Under the pieces are notes generated by a model. That model did not search any database. It was given only the letters and a program-made list of their open reading frames with translations, and was not told where the DNA came from. The translations under genes and the position numbers were made by a program. Below, one piece after another: positions 51,330 to 62,669 of a stretch of DNA of 64,000 nt (the first letter of the stretch is position 1; each line of letters opens with the position of its first letter). This DNA comes from Sphaerulina vaccinii (lineage: Eukaryota; Ascomycota; Dothideomycetes; Mycosphaerellales; Mycosphaerellaceae), in assembly GCA_022570795.1 (NCBI GenBank), contig JAKUDP010000005.1, forward strand, positions 1,028,002 through 1,092,001, written 5' to 3'.

Positions 51330-54300
51330 TCAAGCCGCTTGCACTGCAACTGCAGGCGTACTCGCCTCATCATCAGACTCATCGATAACCGTAGTCCAGG
51401 GATGGTCCAGAACAGCCTGTATGCCAATCCTCCGCTCAACATCCCGATCGAGCATCTTTCGAATCAGGTCAATGCAATCCTCACTCATCACATATGGCAC
51501 CCGGAGGTCATGATCCATGATCTCGTCTATACTATAGAACGGGTTCTCTTTGTACACAATCGTGTAGAGGAGGATGCCAAGTGCCCATACATCTTGCTCT
51601 TTCCCTCGGTATGGTAAACCGCGGAGGACTTCGGGTGCCGCATAGTCTATGCAAGTCAGTAAACATCTCATACATGTCAATTGGAGTCATCATCACTTAC
51701 CAATAGTACCTACAAAGACATCAAAAGGTCCTGATTTGATGTATGCAGCACTTCCAAAGTCAACGAGCTTGACACTTCCTTCGCCATCAAGGATTACATT
51801 CTCATCCTTGATGTCTCGATGCACGACTTTGGCATTGACGTGCAAATGTCGGAGAGCCTCAGCGACCTGCTTGAAGATCTTCCGACACTCTCTTTCTTCC
51901 ATCGTCACACGCAACTCGATATAGTCGAAAAGATCCATGCCTGGCAAACCATGAGGTACCATTTCGATGTAATAGTTGATGTCGTCCTCGAAGAAGTCGG
52001 CCATTTCCACGATGTTGGGATGTTGCATGCCCTCTCTGCGTAGATAGTCCAGTACATGAATCTCTAATGGTACTGTTCCAAGTCTGCGATCTCGATGCCA
52101 TGTGTCGACCAGAATACGTCGCTTCGTGACATATTTGATGACCATCTTCTTGGCTGCAGCTTTCTTGTAGCGAGCCAACTTGACTTGACCATATGCGCCT
52201 TGACCCATTTCTTCAAGTATCGTGAAGTTGTCTATCTTCTTCTTCGTGATGATTGTGGCTCCAGCTTCGATCAAGTCAGGCGAGGGATGTTCATATGGTT
52301 CGTTCGGATCTACGCCATTGGACGTGTCCCTCTGCTTCGTGTCAGGTGCTGCGATAGGTCCTGCCTGTCTTGATCGATCGAGCTCGGTTTCTGTGATGCT
52401 AGAGGTGCTCGAAGGCTCCTCGCTCTCCGTATGTGCTATGCCTGGAGCAGGTTGGTGTGGAGGCGTTCCAGGTCGGCTCATAATGGTCGTCACTGGGCCA
52501 ATACCGTGGTTGACAGCATGGAGCTGACGACTATACGTTGTCCACAGGGCATACACCACTTCACTTCCTTGGAATTGCGGTAAGCTTTCGTCTTCCACGA
52601 CAGTCTCGTTGTAGATAGGATCTCGATCCGACTTCACAACCCGCATTTGTACGTCTATCATGATCTCGGCGCCATCTCTGTGTTTGGCAGGCAGACCACT
52701 AGGCCGCAGGAAGATGGCGGCTGCGTCAGCAGAACCTTCTCTCAACGCAAGCAGAGCTCGCGCTCTGCGGAAACTATGTTCAGGAATGACAATACCGTCA
52801 ATGAGTGCAATCTTGTCCTCGTCAGTCATCACTCGCAAGATCTTATCGAACCCAGGTATGAGCTCGGTGATTGGCAGTCCATCCGGGCTAGCATGACCGA
52901 AAAGAGCGGCCGTGAATGCGCTGTTCGAGCTGCTCACTCGCATCGTCTGTGGGTTCACCACAATGATGCCGGCAATATGTGGAAAGCTGGATATCCGGAA
53001 AACTTCGCTCTCGTTCGGTTGCTGATCGATCGTGACAGGAATGTTGATGGAATTGCTCGTTCGCGCAGTGAATCTTCTGATCTTAGCGATAGCATTATAG
53101 TCAATGGCGCCAGTATTCGTCCCAGCGACTTTTGGCCATCCAGGTATTAGACGTGTCACATCCATTCCATTACGCACACGATCAAGGCCGAAGATGGCTT
53201 CGAGATCACCACTTCCTCGAAGCACCAGACCGATTTCGTCTACTGTAAGCATGGCGACGTCTTCTGCAATCTCTTCGAGCACCCAGATGAGGTTGCTTCC
53301 TTTCTCCTTCACCCATAGAGATGCACTCCCTGTCGACCCGTTCATCTTCTGTATCGGAACAACATCACCGCAAAGTAGGACGCCTCTGCTTTTCGTGGCT
53401 GGGTGGTGGTTGTCTTTGGGAGGAGCCGTCGATGTAGCGTTCGCAGTCTTCGCTCTGCGCGGCTGCTGCCGTGAAGAAGGTTTGGAAAGAAGTTTGGCTG
53501 TTATGCCATTACCCATTGCCGCAAGACTATTACTTGGAGTGGCCTTACCGGACGGTGGCACTTGAAGCTTGGGTTGCTTCGGTGCTGACCCAGAATCTGG
53601 GTTCCTGAGCTTCTCTTCCAGCCAACTTCTCCGATCCTCCTTGATCACCTCCATAATGCCCAGCTTCCTCACCTCGGCCCTACCAACGCCAAACACTAGA
53701 CATGCCAGATCATTGGCGGCAGTTATCGTCCAGGGCGCTTTGGCTTCTGTTGTGAAAATAGCCTGAGCTTGTGCATTCCTGTGACCATGTGGCGCCCGCT
53801 CTGTGACAGTTGTGCTCGATCGTATTGGTGCCTGCGGCACTAAAGGAGTCGGCGCTTTTGGGGCTTGATATGGTTGCGCCATAGCTTCATTGAGCTTGTG
53901 CTGCAGTGAGTATCCAGCAGTATCTGTGTACGTACGTTTCAATGTAGGCTTGTGCGGCCGACGAACCGGCAGACTAGGCATGAAGTCTTCATCGTCTGCT
54001 GTTGATGTCCGTAGTAACTGCAGATCTTCGGTCTCCTTCACAGTGCCTGGGACGTGTCCATCATGCTGTGCGTGTGTGGCGGCTGGCAGGCCTTGACCTG
54101 ACACGGGGCTAGTGAGGCTCGTGGGACTTTCAGTCGCTTCGTCTGGAGCAAAGAAGCTCTTCTCGAAGACGTTTTCATTGACCAGATGTGCAGGTCCCGT
54201 GAGCGGTCCAATGTCAAGACCCAGACCAGTGCCATTGAGCGTCGGACTGATGGCATTCGCTCTTTGCAGAAGCTCCATCATACTTAGCAACTCCTCGTCA

Positions 54301-55034
54301 CCTGCGAGCCGGGCTTGCGCACTGGCTATTCGAGGTGATGTGGAAGCCCAGGCAAGCTTCTCGCGCATGAAGTCTATACTCCGTTTTAGCACATTCTGCC
54401 TGTTGTGCAACGATTCGGTACTCTGATGAGCAAAAGAGAAAGAGTGTAACGACTCGGATGGAAACCTGGCGAGATCCTCACCGAAAGGAATGGTAGGTGA
54501 AGTAGTTGCGAACTTCTCAGCAGCGAACGATTTCCGCGAGGCGATGGGACTTTGGTCAATGGGTGAATGAGGAACCAAATTGGGCGACGATGGATTCCTG
54601 CTGATCGAGGAAGGATTCTGGCGTATCCTTCTAAGGCCAGTATCACGTTCTGGACCAAGTATTGGAGACCTGTGGTAGACACAATGTCAGCCAGAACTCC
54701 TCGTGCATGACCAGTCTCAGTCAGGCTGCCACCAGACACCGCCCTCCTTCTCTACTCCGCTGTCCTCACTTCACTTCACTTCTCACTCTACTCTTCCCAA
54801 TTTCACAACGCACCTCGTATCGTAGGGGTCTACTCCACTACCATCAATAGACAGCCTCTTCAACGCTTCGGCGTGATCAATCTGCAAGCTGGCGGACGAG
54901 CTGCTCGTAGTGACAGGGCCTCTGCTCTTCGGGATATGCAACGCGGAGGGTCGACGTTGCTGCTGCTGTTCGAGGGAGGTGGTGGCAGGTTGGTCGCCGT
55001 CGTCCTGTTGGCCATCCTGCCCATCGAGCGGCAT
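51330..55034 (-). CDS. PAS-domain serine/threonine kinase (PAS kinase, Psk1/Psk2 type)
   Basis: Exons 55034-54814, 54669-51701 and 51646-51330 (introns of 144 and 54 nt) give 1168 residues, in phase. A disordered N-terminal third precedes a PAS domain near AIFTTEAKAPWTITAANDLA and FGVGRAEVRKLGIMEVI, and a second PAS-like block lies near NPQTMRVSSSNSAFTAALFG. The kinase domain begins FTILEEMGQGAYGQVKLARY, with MVIKYVTKRR (the AxK position), VVHRDIKDENVILDGEGSVK, VDFGSAAYIKSGPFDVFVGT, then across the last splice DYAAPEVLRGLPYRGKEQDV. PAS kinases sense metabolic state and regulate glycogen/UDP-glucose partitioning and translation. Confidence 0.93.
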
Positions 55035-55437
55035 TGCGCCCTCTCTGACTACCTTCAGGCACCTATCTGCCACGTGCCAACGGTGGAAACAGCTGTTGCC
55101 AGGATAGCCCGTTTGTGATAGGGAGTCAGCGCGTCCAAAATGTCGCGTATCGATCGCGGAGCCAGCGGTTTCGGGTCAACCAAGATCGATCTGCAGCAGC
55201 AAGATTAAGGTGGATGGCAGCGGAGGAACACCGTGCAGTGGCCCTGGCTGAGTGTGTGTATGCAGATTGAGCTCATGCAGGTAATATGAATGTCGTCCTG
55301 CACATGTGCTTTTCTGCGGTCATCTCGCCGCAAATGCAGTTCCGATGTGCTTGTGCTTGTGCTTGTGAAGTGGGTAGGTCTGCTGTCAGACAGATTTGAC
55401 AGGGCTCTAGGCCCTTGTCCTCCACTATCCGCCAGTA
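55035..55437. other. PAS kinase upstream region
   Basis: Presumed promoter and leader. Nothing else recognised. Confidence 0.4.
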
Positions 55438-55515
55438 GCGTCCTAATGTGTGGAGGACGCGGAGCATTCACTCGGTGCGTCCTAATGTGTGGAGGACGCG
55501 GAGCATTCACTCGGT
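55438..55515. repeat. Perfect 39-bp tandem duplication
   Basis: Two identical head-to-tail units starting GCGTCCTAATGTGTGGAGG (55438-55476 and 55477-55515). Each contains the inverted pair GCGTCC/GGACGC, so it could form a small hairpin. Confidence 0.9.
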
Positions 55516-55796
55516 AAGCAGGTCTATAGGCTAGCATGCACAGTATGGAGCTACGTATTGCTACTCTCTATTGGTATCACTGGTGATGCGGTAGGCAAAT
55601 CTGAGATCTGATGCTATTCATACACCCCAGCACAAATGGCAGAATATAGCACATCCCTGATCTTGTCTCCTTCCAATGCGAGCAACCTGACTCGCTCTGT
55701 TAGTCGCGTGTATTCTCTGGCAGTGACAGGAAGTGTACAAGAACAGTGAGATCAAAGTGTGCGTCTCAAAACGGTCTACGTACACAGGCTAATCTA

Positions 55797-58700
55797 CTAA
55801 GCAACCGTTCTGCCATGCGACTTCTGATGCACAATCGATACATGTGCAAGTCCTCGAGAAGGCTGCGAGCTGCCATCAACAGCCTCACCATGTACAAAAG
55901 TTCTTTGCCAAGGTCGTGCATCCATCGAAGCATTCAGCTTGATAACAAAATTACCACTCTCCTTCCGTGTCATGCCTCTTTGAGCCACAGGCATATAGTC
56001 ATAACGAACATCAATCGGCAACTTCTTCAGCTTCGGCTGGAGATTCTCAAACACTTCATCAAGTCGCACATAACGCAAGACAGCTTGACCATCGCGAAGC
56101 CGTGCTTTCATCTCTGCCACTGCATTGACCCTGTCTGCAGCTCTTTGCATGTCTTCTTCGAATGTAAGCCGATCGTGCAGGTCGGTGTTGAGAACCTGCC
56201 CAGGCAGATGCTGCGGTAGGCCAGCGAGTACAGAGCCGATTAGATCATGATCAGCGACAGGAACGTCTTTGGTATCCCAGATGTCCGCTAAGCTGCCTTC
56301 ATAGCCGGGCGCGTTGCTCGGCAGCATCAGTTCAATGCCTTGTCTACCTATGAGTGGCGCAGCTTGCACATTTGTCACCCAATATGGAGCATCAGGCCCA
56401 GGCGGTAAAGTGGCATACGGGTCCTGGTTTTCGTGCTTGAGAACTTGTAGCGGCGTGAAGTATTGAATCAGGAAATCCAGAGATGCGTCATCTTCGCAAC
56501 TGAAGACTGATGTTGGATGAAGCACATGAGAAATCGCCATAGGCAAGGACAGGGCCACTTGCTCGCGATATTTGAGCTTCGCAGCGGCCAGTTCCTGCTT
56601 CGCACGTGCTTCCTCTTCTGCTCGACGCTTTGCTTCCGCCGCCTTCGCTTCGTGCTCGAGCCTGATCTGCTCTATGCGGCGCTGCTCTTCCGCCATTCGT
56701 GCCAACTTTTCCTCCTCAGCACGTTTCGCAGCGGCGGCAGCTTCTGCCTCGCGTTCCTGCGTCCGCTTAGCTTCGAGCAGCTGTGCCTCATCAGTACCCT
56801 GCATCTCGGAATCTTTATTCTGACTAGTAGAGTCTTTGTCTTCTGCACTCTCCTCCAGTGTCGGTAGAGGTGTTTCAGCAGTAGCACGCAAGGACGACGA
56901 ATGCCGTCGAAGTCGAGGAGACAGATCTGCGCTTGGTGTCGCTGACATGCTTTTGCGTCTTGTGCGTCCCGATGCTCGCGTGGCAGTATCCGGCGGTTTC
57001 ATCGAGGGTTCTTCCTCCATTTCATCTCCAGTCGCGTCGTCTGAGCTAGACTCGTCTGAAGACTCATGAGATGCAGTCTTGCCACTCGCCACGCGCATGT
57101 CGCGCTTCGACATCAGTCTTCGGCCGTTCTTCCTTCGTGGGGCTTCCTCTTCGTCACTATCATCTTCTTCGTCATCGGCAGGCGTACGCCGCATAACTCG
57201 ACGCTTTGCGCTATCTCGCTTAGAGACAGGACTCGAGCTGCGCCGTTCTTTGGCAGCTCTGGCATCATATAACTGTTGCAACAGCTGTTTCTCCTCTCGC
57301 CAGTGCGGACCATGTTTCTCTTCTGCCACCTCAGGCCAAGTCTTGTCATAACGATTGCGGTACAGCGGGTCAAAGTTGTCGAGCTCTGCGAGTGACTTCA
57401 CCATCTCCAGATGTGACGTTCCCAAGACACTCAGCATAACACGTTCGGGTTTCTGTCCAGCCTTCTTTTCGGACATCTCTGCTAGCAGCATATTGACAAG
57501 GTAAGAGTCTCCTGTCTTGGCAGCGGCTGCGATAATTGCATTGTCCACAGGCACACGGGCGTCCAGAAACTCCTTTACTCCATTGCGATCATTAATCTGC
57601 ACAAGTTTTAGAAGGTTCTCGTAAGAACGCGCCATGAAATGTAATTCCTTGGATGGTCCAGCTCGATGGCGCATCTCTTCCTCGCGATCTCGCCGCTGCC
57701 GTGATCCGTCCGTGTTCCAGACCTCAATTGCTTTCCTCAAAGCTGCTCGGATCTTGTCCGCGTCATCAGTATCGTCGGTAACGACATCCAGTGCCTGCTG
57801 TCCTTTGAGATTCTGTCTCAGTGGGTCGACACCAGCCCGAAGCAGACTATGTAGCACATCCAGGTGGCCATTCTCAGCAGCATCTATAAGGGGAGTATCC
57901 TTATCGACATTAGCACAGTCGATTTGGCAGCCTTGATCAATTAGGTAATCCACGACTTCAACATTGCCATGGAGTGCAGCAATCTGAAGGGGCTTGTTGC
58001 CAGCGAATTCGGCAAGTTCAAGTTGATCAGGATCTTTATCTCGCCACTCTTTGACTGCGTCCAGGTCGCCGTCTTCGCACGCTTCTGCTAACTTCGTAAA
58101 TCCATATTTGTTGATATGACGTTTGTGTTCGCGGCCTGCTGGTCGTCCTGGAGTTGATGTACTACGTCCAACTCCTCGCCGAGGTCGTCGATGTTCTGTG
58201 TTACCATGAGAGGTCGTCTCTGAAGATGCATCAGACTCCTCCCACACGGAGCGAGTGCTCTTTAATTCTTTCCCAAGGTTATGAGGGCCAGATCGGCGCT
58301 TCCTATCCGACGCCTCTGGGACGCCTTCAGTGAACGCGGACTGCGTAGATATTGCCCTCCGATGGCTGCGCAGCTTTGGTGAAAGCGAAGACTCCTTCCT
58401 TCCAGCTAGCTCTTCGGAATGAAGACCACGAAGTCGGCGTCTCGATGGCTCAGTACTCGGACGTTTGTTGGGCAGGCTTACAGAAGAAGCTCGGTGTTTC
58501 CGTTTCCTGGGATTCGGTGAAAGTACATCGTTGCGCGAGAACTCGGGCAGCTCTGATACAGCACGCGACAGTGAAGATCCACGCGAAGGGGGATTAGGAG
58601 GACGTGGCGAGCTGAGAGGTTCGCTCATGCTGTTTTGACCATCCTCATCTTCCATGCGCCCAGGACTCTCATCCTTGACATCTCTGGCCAATACTGCATT

Positions 58701-59093
58701 CTCCACGCTAGGCACGGGCGAAGGTTGCGCTGAATCGTCCTCGTCACCGTCGGTTGGAACAGGCAGGCCGCCGATCCGATGTCGCGGTTTTGGCTGCTGT
58801 CGCTCCACCTTGACAGCGCTACTCTGTCTTTCAGCTTCCTTGCGCTTTACGGGACTATCGATGAGTGTTTCCGCTTCTGAATCCACATCATCGTGAGGCG
58901 CATCTTCATCGGTCTTCCCATCCACCGTATGGGAGCCCTTCCCAGCCAGTCCTCGAGGTCTGTCGCTCGTTTCGCCAGTGCTCCTATGCTGGCTTGGTTC
59001 ACGATGTCCATTCGCGCTCACCGTGGGCTCTTCATTCTGTGCAGCAGGTCCAGTCTCGGTAGTGGCCGGATCTGGCGATTTGCTACCATTCAT
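55797..59093 (-). CDS. Ankyrin-repeat protein, Hos4-like (Set3 histone deacetylase complex)
   Basis: From ATG 59093 the frame encodes 1098 residues. The long N-terminal part is charged and disordered. Ankyrin repeats run around KYGFTKLAEACEDGDLDAVK, NKPLQIAALHGNVEVVDYLI and DKDTPLIDAAENGHLDVLHS. An AKRAEEEKLARMAEEQRRIE-type charged coil and a conserved C-terminal domain with DIWDTKDVPVADHDLIGSVL and RPWQRTFV follow. Domain order fits fungal Hos4 of the Set3C repressor. The frame continues upstream of 59093 for 43 codons (RTILQLHDLLHAP) without an ATG, so an undetected 5' exon or a non-AUG start is possible. Confidence 0.75.
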   Translation of the reverse strand: MNGSKSPDPATTETGPAAQNEEPTVSANGHREPSQHRSTGETSDRPRGLAGKGSHTVDGKTDEDAPHDDVDSEAETLIDSPVKRKEAERQSSAVKVERQQPKPRHRIGGLPVPTDGDEDDSAQPSPVPSVENAVLARDVKDESPGRMEDEDGQNSMSEPLSSPRPPNPPSRGSSLSRAVSELPEFSRNDVLSPNPRKRKHRASSVSLPNKRPSTEPSRRRLRGLHSEELAGRKESSLSPKLRSHRRAISTQSAFTEGVPEASDRKRRSGPHNLGKELKSTRSVWEESDASSETTSHGNTEHRRPRRGVGRSTSTPGRPAGREHKRHINKYGFTKLAEACEDGDLDAVKEWRDKDPDQLELAEFAGNKPLQIAALHGNVEVVDYLIDQGCQIDCANVDKDTPLIDAAENGHLDVLHSLLRAGVDPLRQNLKGQQALDVVTDDTDDADKIRAALRKAIEVWNTDGSRQRRDREEEMRHRAGPSKELHFMARSYENLLKLVQINDRNGVKEFLDARVPVDNAIIAAAAKTGDSYLVNMLLAEMSEKKAGQKPERVMLSVLGTSHLEMVKSLAELDNFDPLYRNRYDKTWPEVAEEKHGPHWREEKQLLQQLYDARAAKERRSSSPVSKRDSAKRRVMRRTPADDEEDDSDEEEAPRRKNGRRLMSKRDMRVASGKTASHESSDESSSDDATGDEMEEEPSMKPPDTATRASGRTRRKSMSATPSADLSPRLRRHSSSLRATAETPLPTLEESAEDKDSTSQNKDSEMQGTDEAQLLEAKRTQEREAEAAAAAKRAEEEKLARMAEEQRRIEQIRLEHEAKAAEAKRRAEEEARAKQELAAAKLKYREQVALSLPMAISHVLHPTSVFSCEDDASLDFLIQYFTPLQVLKHENQDPYATLPPGPDAPYWVTNVQAAPLIGRQGIELMLPSNAPGYEGSLADIWDTKDVPVADHDLIGSVLAGLPQHLPGQVLNTDLHDRLTFEEDMQRAADRVNAVAEMKARLRDGQAVLRYVRLDEVFENLQPKLKKLPIDVRYDYMPVAQRGMTRKESGNFVIKLNASMDARPWQRTFVHGEAVDGSSQPSRGLAHVSIVHQKSHGRTVA

Positions 59094-59503
59094 ACCGCTG
59101 CCAGATAGAACGCGATTCGCATTACTCCCGTAGAGAGGGTCGCTTGGTTCCTTTGGTCGAGGTCGAGGGCGGTCGGGCGCGTGCAGGAGATCGTGCAGTT
59201 GGAGGATGGTCCGTGCAGACAAACGACGGTCCTAGTCTATAAGACTACGTTTTCGGTGATGACGCGACTGACAGAATGTTCACGGCACGTGGAGTGGAGC
59301 GGATGAGGTGGATTGTGTGGTAAGTTTGGATGTATGCTTGGATGGAGACTCCCAAGCTCTGTGTCACCTTGTACGCGCTATACCTATTATGGCGAGGGAC
59401 GATAATCATTATCAATATATATTGAGCACTACCTGACGCTGATGACCTTCAGAACCTCAAAACTCCTTGCAATAGGAACGCCACTCATGAATGCATATCA
59501 ATA
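59094..59503. other. Hos4-like gene upstream region
   Basis: Holds the coding-like N-terminal extension described above (to 59222), then presumed promoter; 3' end of the F-box gene on the far side. Confidence 0.4.
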
Positions 59504-61690
59504 TCACATCACAGCACATCCGCCACTTCTGGCACGCCGACGACGACCTCCGCCTACTCCAATACCAGGTGTTTGCAAATCGACTTCTTCTTCATCAGCG
59601 TGCATAAGTTGCGCCTGACGAGCCCGCCTTTCTCGACGACGACGACCTCCACCAGTAGTATTGGCTTCCTCCTGAGCAATCATGAATTCTGCCCATTTCC
59701 TCTCAAGACGTCTGGCTGCAATGAAATCTCCGCGCATCACTCGCTTGAAGTGCTCCTCCACGGTCGGCTGGTATGTATAGAAACACTTGAGCTGGATGAC
59801 TTCGGCCGGGAACGTGGCACTTCGCACGATTGTTGCAGCTTCGCCATCATGTTGCGTGGTGTGAGTCGTTATGGACACGTCAGCATTTCGAGATAGGACT
59901 TCTCGCACGCCAGTCCAGGTGACATTCTGACAATCATAAGCCACCAATCGCAGGCCAACTGCAGGTTTCCACAGATTTCGACCTGGCGCTGCATTGCCTC
60001 GAACGGTCCTGCGTCCACTTCTCTGCCTGACCATGCTTGCGGCCTCTGCCAGAACCAGATCTCCAATGCGCGTGTTGTCCATTTCCAGGGATCGAAGGCT
60101 TGTGCATACTTTGACGAGTGGCAGCATACCAGCGTCGCCCATATTTTCGCAGTATGAGATACTCAAGTGCCTCAGCCTTTTAGCACACGGAGAAACGGCC
60201 AGCGCATGCAAGGTCGCATTAGTGAGATCCTCAAGCTCTTCCAGGTCCAGGTGAGTCAACATCGAGGTTGTGGGCAGCAACTCTGCCATGGTAGCATCAA
60301 GGATTCCACTGCACTTCGATAGCTGGAGACCTTCGACATAAGGAATGTTACCAACGAAGCTGCGCACGCCTTTATCAGTGAGCGACCTACACCTCGTGAG
60401 ATCAATATGCTTGAGTCTACGAGGTGGCACGATCGGCCTGCCAGAGATGTGGTCAATCTCGCTATCTTTCCCTTCGATCAGGACAGCGAGCGACTCATCG
60501 GTGATGGTTTCGCAGTTCATCAATATCAGGCGCTCCAGCGTGTTTCGCTGGAACAGAAGCTCCATGAACTGGACATCATCCCAGCCACGGATCTCACCTG
60601 CACGAAGATCCCTCAGTAGCGGGCAGCTCTCTACGACCTTTTTCAGTCCGCGAGTATCGACGTTGTTGCACCACGAAATATTGAGATGCTCCAGCTTCGG
60701 ACAATTCTGAGCAATAATCTTCATACCAGCATTGGTAGCACCAGCAAGCCCAGAGAAGTTGATATGCACCAGCCGACTGTTGCACCACAGGAAGTTGTGA
60801 ATGGACGCGCGATCAATACGACAGCCTTCGAGAGACAAGTTCTCCAGATTTGTGCAAGCGTCAGAAAGACCTTTGGAGTTCCAACGTTCCCGTAACTGAA
60901 CACAGCCTCGCAGGTTGAGATCGCGTACGAAAGGTCCAGCAGCGGTGATGATGCTCACAAGAGCATCTCCTGGTATATCCTGGTAGAAGCCCGCAGTGTC
61001 TAAGATCGCCCACAGCTGTCCATCAAAGCACATCTGATGCCATGACTTTGAGACTATGGAGGATTGAACAATCTCTTTCGGTTTAAGGTAAGTGAGAACC
61101 TCCATCCTCAGCTCTGATGGTAGATCACGCCAGAAGTTGAAATCGTGGCGTCTGACCACTTGTTTCTCAACTGGTCGCGAGAAATAGTCCTCATTCACTT
61201 CGGCGATTCCAAGCGCAGTGCTTGTTGGCTTAGGCGTGGAGCGAAAGTCTTGCGGCACACCAACAGAGAGCTTGCCATCATGCTGTGGAAGGATCCGAAC
61301 ACGAGCGGTTTCATCGAAGAAAGCTGGAAATTGGGTTCCTGGTGTAGTCGGCACAGATGTGGGAGGAGTGCCATAAGCAGCTGATGCAAACTCGCGGCTC
61401 AAGGCAGCCCCAGGACTACCATATGTTGTCCCTGAGTTGAGCGAGATGCATGATATTGATCCTTTGCCATTGCCATTGTACCCGCTAGATCGAGTTGTGC
61501 TGAGTCTTGCTATTGAAGGCGAGGATGAGATTCGCGTCAAGCCTTGTAGAAGTCTTTGGCGACCTTTCAACTTTCGTGGCAGCTCTTGAAACTCCTCTTG
61601 AAAGGGTGGAGAAGATGATGCATTCGAGCTCTGTGGTGAATTGTTGTGTGTCATTGCTGCGTCGAAGGACTCCGTAGAATGGGAAGCCAT
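59504..61690 (-). CDS. F-box/leucine-rich-repeat protein with a C-terminal CaaX motif
   Basis: An intronless 728-residue protein from ATG 61690. After a Ser-rich tail, the F-box at about residues 175-215 reads FWRDLPSELRMEVLTYLKPK, then IVSKSWHQMCFDGQLW. Tandem LRRs of the cysteine-containing type follow (LRDLNLRGCVQLRERW-like, LENLSLEGCRIDRASI, LEHLNISWCNNVDTRG, LKHIDLTRCRSLTDKG, LRHLSISYCENMGDAG). The C terminus is Arg/Gly-rich and ends GGCAVM, a CaaX prenylation signal. By family it is the substrate-binding subunit of an SCF ubiquitin ligase. The substrate is unknown; it resembles Grr1 and animal FBXL2/FBXL20 in layout. Confidence 0.88.
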   Translation of the reverse strand: MASHSTESFDAAMTHNNSPQSSNASSSPPFQEEFQELPRKLKGRQRLLQGLTRISSSPSIARLSTTRSSGYNGNGKGSISCISLNSGTTYGSPGAALSREFASAAYGTPPTSVPTTPGTQFPAFFDETARVRILPQHDGKLSVGVPQDFRSTPKPTSTALGIAEVNEDYFSRPVEKQVVRRHDFNFWRDLPSELRMEVLTYLKPKEIVQSSIVSKSWHQMCFDGQLWAILDTAGFYQDIPGDALVSIITAAGPFVRDLNLRGCVQLRERWNSKGLSDACTNLENLSLEGCRIDRASIHNFLWCNSRLVHINFSGLAGATNAGMKIIAQNCPKLEHLNISWCNNVDTRGLKKVVESCPLLRDLRAGEIRGWDDVQFMELLFQRNTLERLILMNCETITDESLAVLIEGKDSEIDHISGRPIVPPRRLKHIDLTRCRSLTDKGVRSFVGNIPYVEGLQLSKCSGILDATMAELLPTTSMLTHLDLEELEDLTNATLHALAVSPCAKRLRHLSISYCENMGDAGMLPLVKVCTSLRSLEMDNTRIGDLVLAEAASMVRQRSGRRTVRGNAAPGRNLWKPAVGLRLVAYDCQNVTWTGVREVLSRNADVSITTHTTQHDGEAATIVRSATFPAEVIQLKCFYTYQPTVEEHFKRVMRGDFIAARRLERKWAEFMIAQEEANTTGGGRRRRERRARQAQLMHADEEEVDLQTPGIGVGGGRRRRARSGGCAVM

Positions 61691-62669
61691 ATTGACCGAT
61701 CAAGGTGCAGTATGGCGATGCGGTGGAATGTTACGACCGACCCACTTCTGGGGAGAGAATAGATAGTCTCAGATCGTTCGTAGGATCGTGAAGAGTGGGA
61801 GTCTGCAATGTAGGACTACTTGTAATGATCAGTATACTATGCTGTGTATGCGTAGTCTATCGCAATCGCAGCTCCCCGCCCTCGTGCTGCGGTCATCCGG
61901 ACAGTACAGACAGCATCATACCTAGCAACATGCAAACATGCGAAACATACCTATGGCGTGCCAGTCTACTATCTACATAGACTTGTCGACAGGAAGCGAT
62001 ATCTTTTGTGTCCAATACATTTGATCACAAGACCTTTCAGCTGCTGGGAGTCCTTATCCTTATCGATGGGAAGATGGAGGGGTGTGGTGGGTGATGATCG
62101 GCTCAATGATCTTCGTCAGTTGCCGACAGACATGATCATGATGGTCTGCGATAATAACACAAAAACGCTAACGGCTGATGGTGAGTAGAAGAAGATGGTA
62201 TGAGGATAGCGAAGTACTCCCCAGGAAGGAGCGGGCTGAAGAAGAGAGGCACAGCACAGTAGTAGGATAGAGTGCATTATCAAAACGAGCTAAACAACCG
62301 ACCGAGAGGCTAGCCAAGGTGCGTCGCGTGCTTCTGGAACTTGACTGTTTGACCGAGAATAAGCACGAGGATGTTATTGGAGGTTTTCAGCCGCAGAGTT
62401 CGTCGTATCGTATAAGCATCAGAGTAAGACCGTATAGCAGAAGCTATTATTGCCAGTGAAACGCTTCTCCAACATCTTGAAGAGTAAGTCGTCGTGTTCA
62501 GACTACCTTACGGCGCAACTATGGGGAAGAGGGGTCCCTCCACGTGGGCACCACGAAGATGTTTCGATTAAATCCCACCTATTAGCTGGACTTTGTTCAG
62601 CCCTCGACCGCTCTTGGACATGCAGGGCTCTCACACTGTCCATACGTGCTCCTCCGTTTCCGTGATCTA
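61691..62669. other. Intergenic, about 1 kb
   Basis: Upstream of the F-box gene; nothing recognised on either strand. Confidence 0.45.
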
